Source: Clostridia bacterium | GTDB lineage: Bacteria > Bacillota > Clostridia > Oscillospirales > Butyricicoccaceae | Length of the DNA: 6,639 nt | Reading direction: 5' to 3' | Assembly: GCA_017560175.1 (NCBI GenBank) | Contig: JAFYOK010000243.1 | Span: 1-6,639 of the forward strand | In this document: positions 4,534-6,639 of the stretch, in pieces | Position numbering within the stretch: position 1 is the stretch's first letter | Layout of the letters: each line of letters begins with the position of its first letter | Notes under the pieces: model-generated | Databases searched by the model: none | Told to the model about the DNA's origin: nothing | What the model saw: only the letters and a program-made list of their open reading frames with translations | Program-made: the position numbers and the translations under genes

Positions 4534-6639
4534 ATGAAGAAACGCGTTTTTGCGATGTTTACGGCACTATCCATGACCGTAACCATGCTGCCCACCCCTG
4601 CGCTGGCCACAACAATACCGACCGAACCCAGCAGGTCAGCTGAACTGATGCTGACTGCAACCAACAATTCCATTGCCTCCCCTATAGAAATCCAGGTTAC
4701 AAACCTTGAAGTAGGTGAAATCCCGGAAGTTACAATTATTTCGGAAGGTCCCTATACTCTGGACTCTGTCAAATGGCGCATCGAAAGCCTCGGTCCCGAT
4801 GGGAATGAAATAGACGATTCGGACTGCTATGATAGCCTTGCGTTCCGACATCAAGGTGAACAATACGTAACAGTAACCCTTCGTGCCAATACCGGCTATG
4901 AATTTTCAGAAGGCTACTATAACGCAAACGATGATTCGCTTATTTTCAATGGCGAGAATCCTTCATCCTACAGCTTCGGCTCTGAAACCATGGAGATCAA
5001 AGGAACAGTTGTTGTTTCTGCGCCTGCTGCCGAACGTACACTATCTTTCAGATTCCCCTCTGTAAGTGAGTTCTACAGCGAAGATCTGACCATCACAAAT
5101 GTGCTGATCGACTCGGCTGCCGATGAAGAAAATACAACAGCCGTTGTCTATTCCAGCAGTGATGACAGCATTGTTACTGTAGATGCAAACACAGGTGAAA
5201 TCACCATCCATAAGGCAGGCACAGTCACCATCACCGCATCGGCAGCAAAAAATGATGCATTCAAGGCTGCTTTTGCAAGCTACGAACTGACCATCAATAA
5301 AGCTGCACAGACTGCGCCCGCTGCTTTGACAGCCTCCGAGCTGACCGTTACTGCCAACAGCATTAAGGTTACAGAACCCAAGGCCGGTTACGAATACGCC
5401 TGTGCAATTCCCGGCAGTCAGTCTGAATGGCGTGCAAACGGCAGCTTCACAGGTCTGTCGCCCAATACAGAGTATCAGGTATTTGCAAGACTGGCTGCAA
5501 CAGACAGCCTCAACGCTTCTGCTGCCTCTGAACCCTGCACAGTCACAACCCCTAAGGGTACACAGGTTGCCCCTGCTGCACTCACAGCAAATGATCTGAC
5601 TGTTACCGCAGATTCCATCACGGTTAAGACAGTCACAGGTTATGAATATGCCCTTTCCCCCGACTCTTCCGATTGGTCGACAAGTGGTATCTTCACAAAT
5701 CTGCTGCCTAACACCCAGTATCAGGTATTTGCAAGACTGGCTGAAACAGATCGATATAATGCTTCTGCTGCCTCCGAACCTTGCACAGTCACAACACCCA
5801 AGGGTACACAGGCTGCCCCCGATGCACTCACAGAAGAAGATCTGACCATTACTGCCAACAGCATCGAAATCAAGGCCCTCATGGCCGGCTATGAATACAC
5901 CTGCATTGCTTCCGGTGAAACACCTGTATGGTCGACAAACGGTATCTTCACAGGCCTCCTGCCCAATACTGAATATCAGGTATTTGCAAGACTGGCTGAA
6001 ACCGACAGCTGCAATGCTTCTGCTGCATCTGAACCTTGCACAATCACAACCCCCAAGGGCGCAATCCCCACACCTACAGCATTAACTGCAAATAATCTGA
6101 CAGTTACTTCCAACACCATTAAGGTCAATGCCCCCAAGGTCGGTTATGAATATGCCTGCATCACTTCCGATGCAACACTTGTATGGTCGACAAACGGCAA
6201 CTTCACAGGTCTGCTGCCCAATACTGAATATCAGGTATATGTACGAGTAGCTGCAACCGACAGCTATAACGCTTCTGAAGCAGCGGCTCCCTGCACAGTC
6301 ACAACTCTCAAGGCTGCACAGGCTGCTCCCGATGCTCTGTCTGCTGCTGACCTTACCGTTACCGCAGACTCCATCACAGTCAACGCAGCTGCAGGTTATG
6401 AATATGCCATTTCTTCCAACCTCAATAATTGGTCGACATCCGGCATCTTCACCGGCCTCCTGCCCAATACTGAGTACCAGATTTATGTAAGACTGGCTGA
6501 GACAAACAGCGCCTATGCTTCTGAGGCTTCCGATCCCTGCACAGTCACAACTCTCAAGGCTACACAGACTGCTCCCGATGCTCTGTCTGTTGCCGATCTC
6601 ACCGTTACCGCAGATTCCATCACAGTCAACGTAGCTACA
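4534..6639 (+). CDS. Large secreted/cell-surface protein with Big-like domain and FN3-like repeats (3' end cut by window)
   Basis: I do not recognise a named gene. The frame is open for 702 codons from ATG 4534 to the window end. Residues 1-25 are a Sec signal peptide (MKKR, hydrophobic core, cleavage after ALA at 23-25). Residues about 34-166 are a beta-rich part of unknown family, including VTVTLRANTGYEFSEG. Residues about 168-258 look like a bacterial Ig-like (Big-type) domain with YSSSDDSIVTVDANTGEITI and AGTVTITASA. From 261 on there are tandem FN3-like modules with a core GYEY, W-STNG-F-TGLLPNTEYQV, RLAETD, NASAASEPCTVTT. The build suggests an adhesin, a wall-bound stalk or the scaffold of an exported enzyme; any anchor (LPXTG, SLH or other) or catalytic domain would lie beyond the edge. 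It is divergent from the HAD gene and need not share its regulation. Codons AGA and ACA are frequent but no frameshift is seen. Confidence 0.9.
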   Translation, partial: MKKRVFAMFTALSMTVTMLPTPALATTIPTEPSRSAELMLTATNNSIASPIEIQVTNLEVGEIPEVTIISEGPYTLDSVKWRIESLGPDGNEIDDSDCYDSLAFRHQGEQYVTVTLRANTGYEFSEGYYNANDDSLIFNGENPSSYSFGSETMEIKGTVVVSAPAAERTLSFRFPSVSEFYSEDLTITNVLIDSAADEENTTAVVYSSSDDSIVTVDANTGEITIHKAGTVTITASAAKNDAFKAAFASYELTINKAAQTAPAALTASELTVTANSIKVTEPKAGYEYACAIPGSQSEWRANGSFTGLSPNTEYQVFARLAATDSLNASAASEPCTVTTPKGTQVAPAALTANDLTVTADSITVKTVTGYEYALSPDSSDWSTSGIFTNLLPNTQYQVFARLAETDRYNASAASEPCTVTTPKGTQAAPDALTEEDLTITANSIEIKALMAGYEYTCIASGETPVWSTNGIFTGLLPNTEYQVFARLAETDSCNASAASEPCTITTPKGAIPTPTALTANNLTVTSNTIKVNAPKVGYEYACITSDATLVWSTNGNFTGLLPNTEYQVYVRVAATDSYNASEAAAPCTVTTLKAAQAAPDALSAADLTVTADSITVNAAAGYEYAISSNLNNWSTSGIFTGLLPNTEYQIYVRLAETNSAYASEASDPCTVTTLKATQTAPDALSVADLTVTADSITVNVAT
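5035..5307 (+). other. Big-like (bacterial immunoglobulin-like) domain in the surface protein
   Basis: Residues about 168-258 contain VYSSSDDSIVTVDANTGEIT followed by HKAGTVTITASAAKNDAF and a closing strand ASYELTINKA. The pattern 'S.D.SI.TVD..TGEIT...AGT..ITA' is the usual look of Big_2-type and related Ig-like domains, which serve as structural or adhesive modules in surface proteins. The assignment is by eye from motif pattern; boundaries are approximate. Confidence 0.6.
5314..5568 (+). repeat. Repeat unit 1 (85 residues, long class)
   Basis: Residues 261-345. It carries NSIKVTEPKAGYEYACA and two cysteines (290 and 335). It differs from the others by WRANGSF in place of WSTNG/WSTSG, and by LSPNTEYQ in place of LLPNTEYQ. 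Confidence 0.9.
5569..5814 (+). repeat. Repeat unit 2 (82 residues, short class)
   Basis: Residues 346-427. It has DSITVKTVTGYEYALS with no cysteine after GYEY, leaving only Cys417 in EPCTVTT. Most like unit 5. Confidence 0.9.
5815..6069 (+). repeat. Repeat unit 3 (85 residues, long class)
   Basis: Residues 428-512. It has GYEYTC (Cys457), an extra Cys493 in TDSCNAS, and Cys502 in EPCTITT. It ends in PKGAIP rather than PKGTQ, which marks a change in linker before unit 4. Confidence 0.9.
6070..6324 (+). repeat. Repeat unit 4 (85 residues, long class)
   Basis: Residues 513-597. It has NTIKVNAPKVGYEYAC (Cys542) and APCTVTT (Cys587). Its core reads YQVYVRVAATD, the most diverged version of YQVFARLAETD in the array. 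Confidence 0.9.
6325..6570 (+). repeat. Repeat unit 5 (82 residues, short class)
   Basis: Residues 598-679. It has DSITVNAAAGYEYAIS without the first cysteine and keeps Cys669 in DPCTVTT. The core is YQIYVRLAETN. Confidence 0.9.
6571..6639 (+). repeat. Repeat unit 6 (start only, cut by window)
   Basis: Residues 680-702 read APDALSVADLTVTADSITV and so on, nearly identical to the start of unit 5, also at DNA level. It is probably another short-class unit, showing the array goes on past the edge. Confidence 0.85.

Larger units (their letters stand above)
5314..6639 (+). repeat. Tandem FN3-like repeat array (five full units and a partial sixth)
   Basis: Five complete in-frame units of 85, 82, 85, 85 and 82 codons are followed by the first 23 codons of a sixth. 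Every unit keeps APxALT/S--DLTVT, GYEYA, PNTEYQ, a RLAxT-like core, AS and PCTVTT. A 25-base stretch covering YQVFARLA is identical at DNA level in units 1-3 (starting at 5473, 5719 and 5974), so the array has expanded or been homogenised recently by recombination. The long class differs from the short by one residue before GYEY and two after it. Confidence 0.95.

Noticed and set aside
4636..4863. Minus-strand open frame of 75 codons
   Set aside because: Antisense to the surface protein N-terminus, without a ribosome site or recognisable motif.
5402..6085. Three similar plus-strand frames of about 65 codons (5402-5599, 5642-5845, 5891-6085)
   Set aside because: They recur only because the repeat array is read in a shifted frame; the main frame is open throughout.
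5314..6639. Tandem repeats considered as a CRISPR array or non-coding satellite
   Set aside because: The period is 246-255 bases, always a multiple of three, with conserved protein sequence; these are protein modules.

Overview
The window looks like chromosomal DNA from a low-to-moderate-GC Firmicute, most likely a gut-type Clostridia (Oscillospiraceae/Ruminococcaceae-like). This is an inference from four things: strong AGGAGG-type ribosome binding sites, AT-rich intergenic DNA around more GC-balanced genes, a lipoprotein-type phosphate-binding protein, and a large secreted protein made of FN3-like repeats of the kind common in gut Clostridia. No rRNA, tRNA, CRISPR array or mobile element was seen.

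Positions 1-4346 are read on the minus strand and form a phosphate-acquisition block. From upstream to downstream it holds a HAD-family phosphatase of the NagD/AraL type (3446-4240, GTG start) with its own promoter and a strong intrinsic terminator. The high-affinity phosphate ABC transporter follows in the classical order pstS (lipoprotein), pstC, pstA, pstB. pstB runs off the left edge with about 27 residues missing. A long hairpin separates pstS from pstC. The pstC-pstA gap is 3 bases, and pstA-pstB overlap in ATGA. A phoU gene, often next in such operons, would lie outside the window.

The main regulatory observation is that the promoters of the HAD gene and of pstS share the same layout. 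They align without gaps over 56 bases (42 identical by eye) and carry TTTCAC/TTTTACA-like repeats at about 11-base steps, ending at the same distance from a -10 box. This is what a PhoB/PhoP operator looks like. I infer that both transcription units belong to one phosphate-starvation regulon, with the phosphatase releasing phosphate inside the cell and PstSCAB importing it.

Positions 4347-4533 are a short divergent intergenic region with a possible structured element and a candidate promoter. From 4534 to the right edge, the plus strand carries the first 702 codons of a large secreted protein. It has a signal peptide, an unrecognised N-terminal beta-rich part, a Big-like domain, then tandem FN3-like modules in two size classes (85 and 82 residues) that continue past the window. 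Most of the window is recognisable biology. The less ordinary parts are the matched Pho promoters, the operon hairpin and the two-class repeat array with a patterned cysteine pair.
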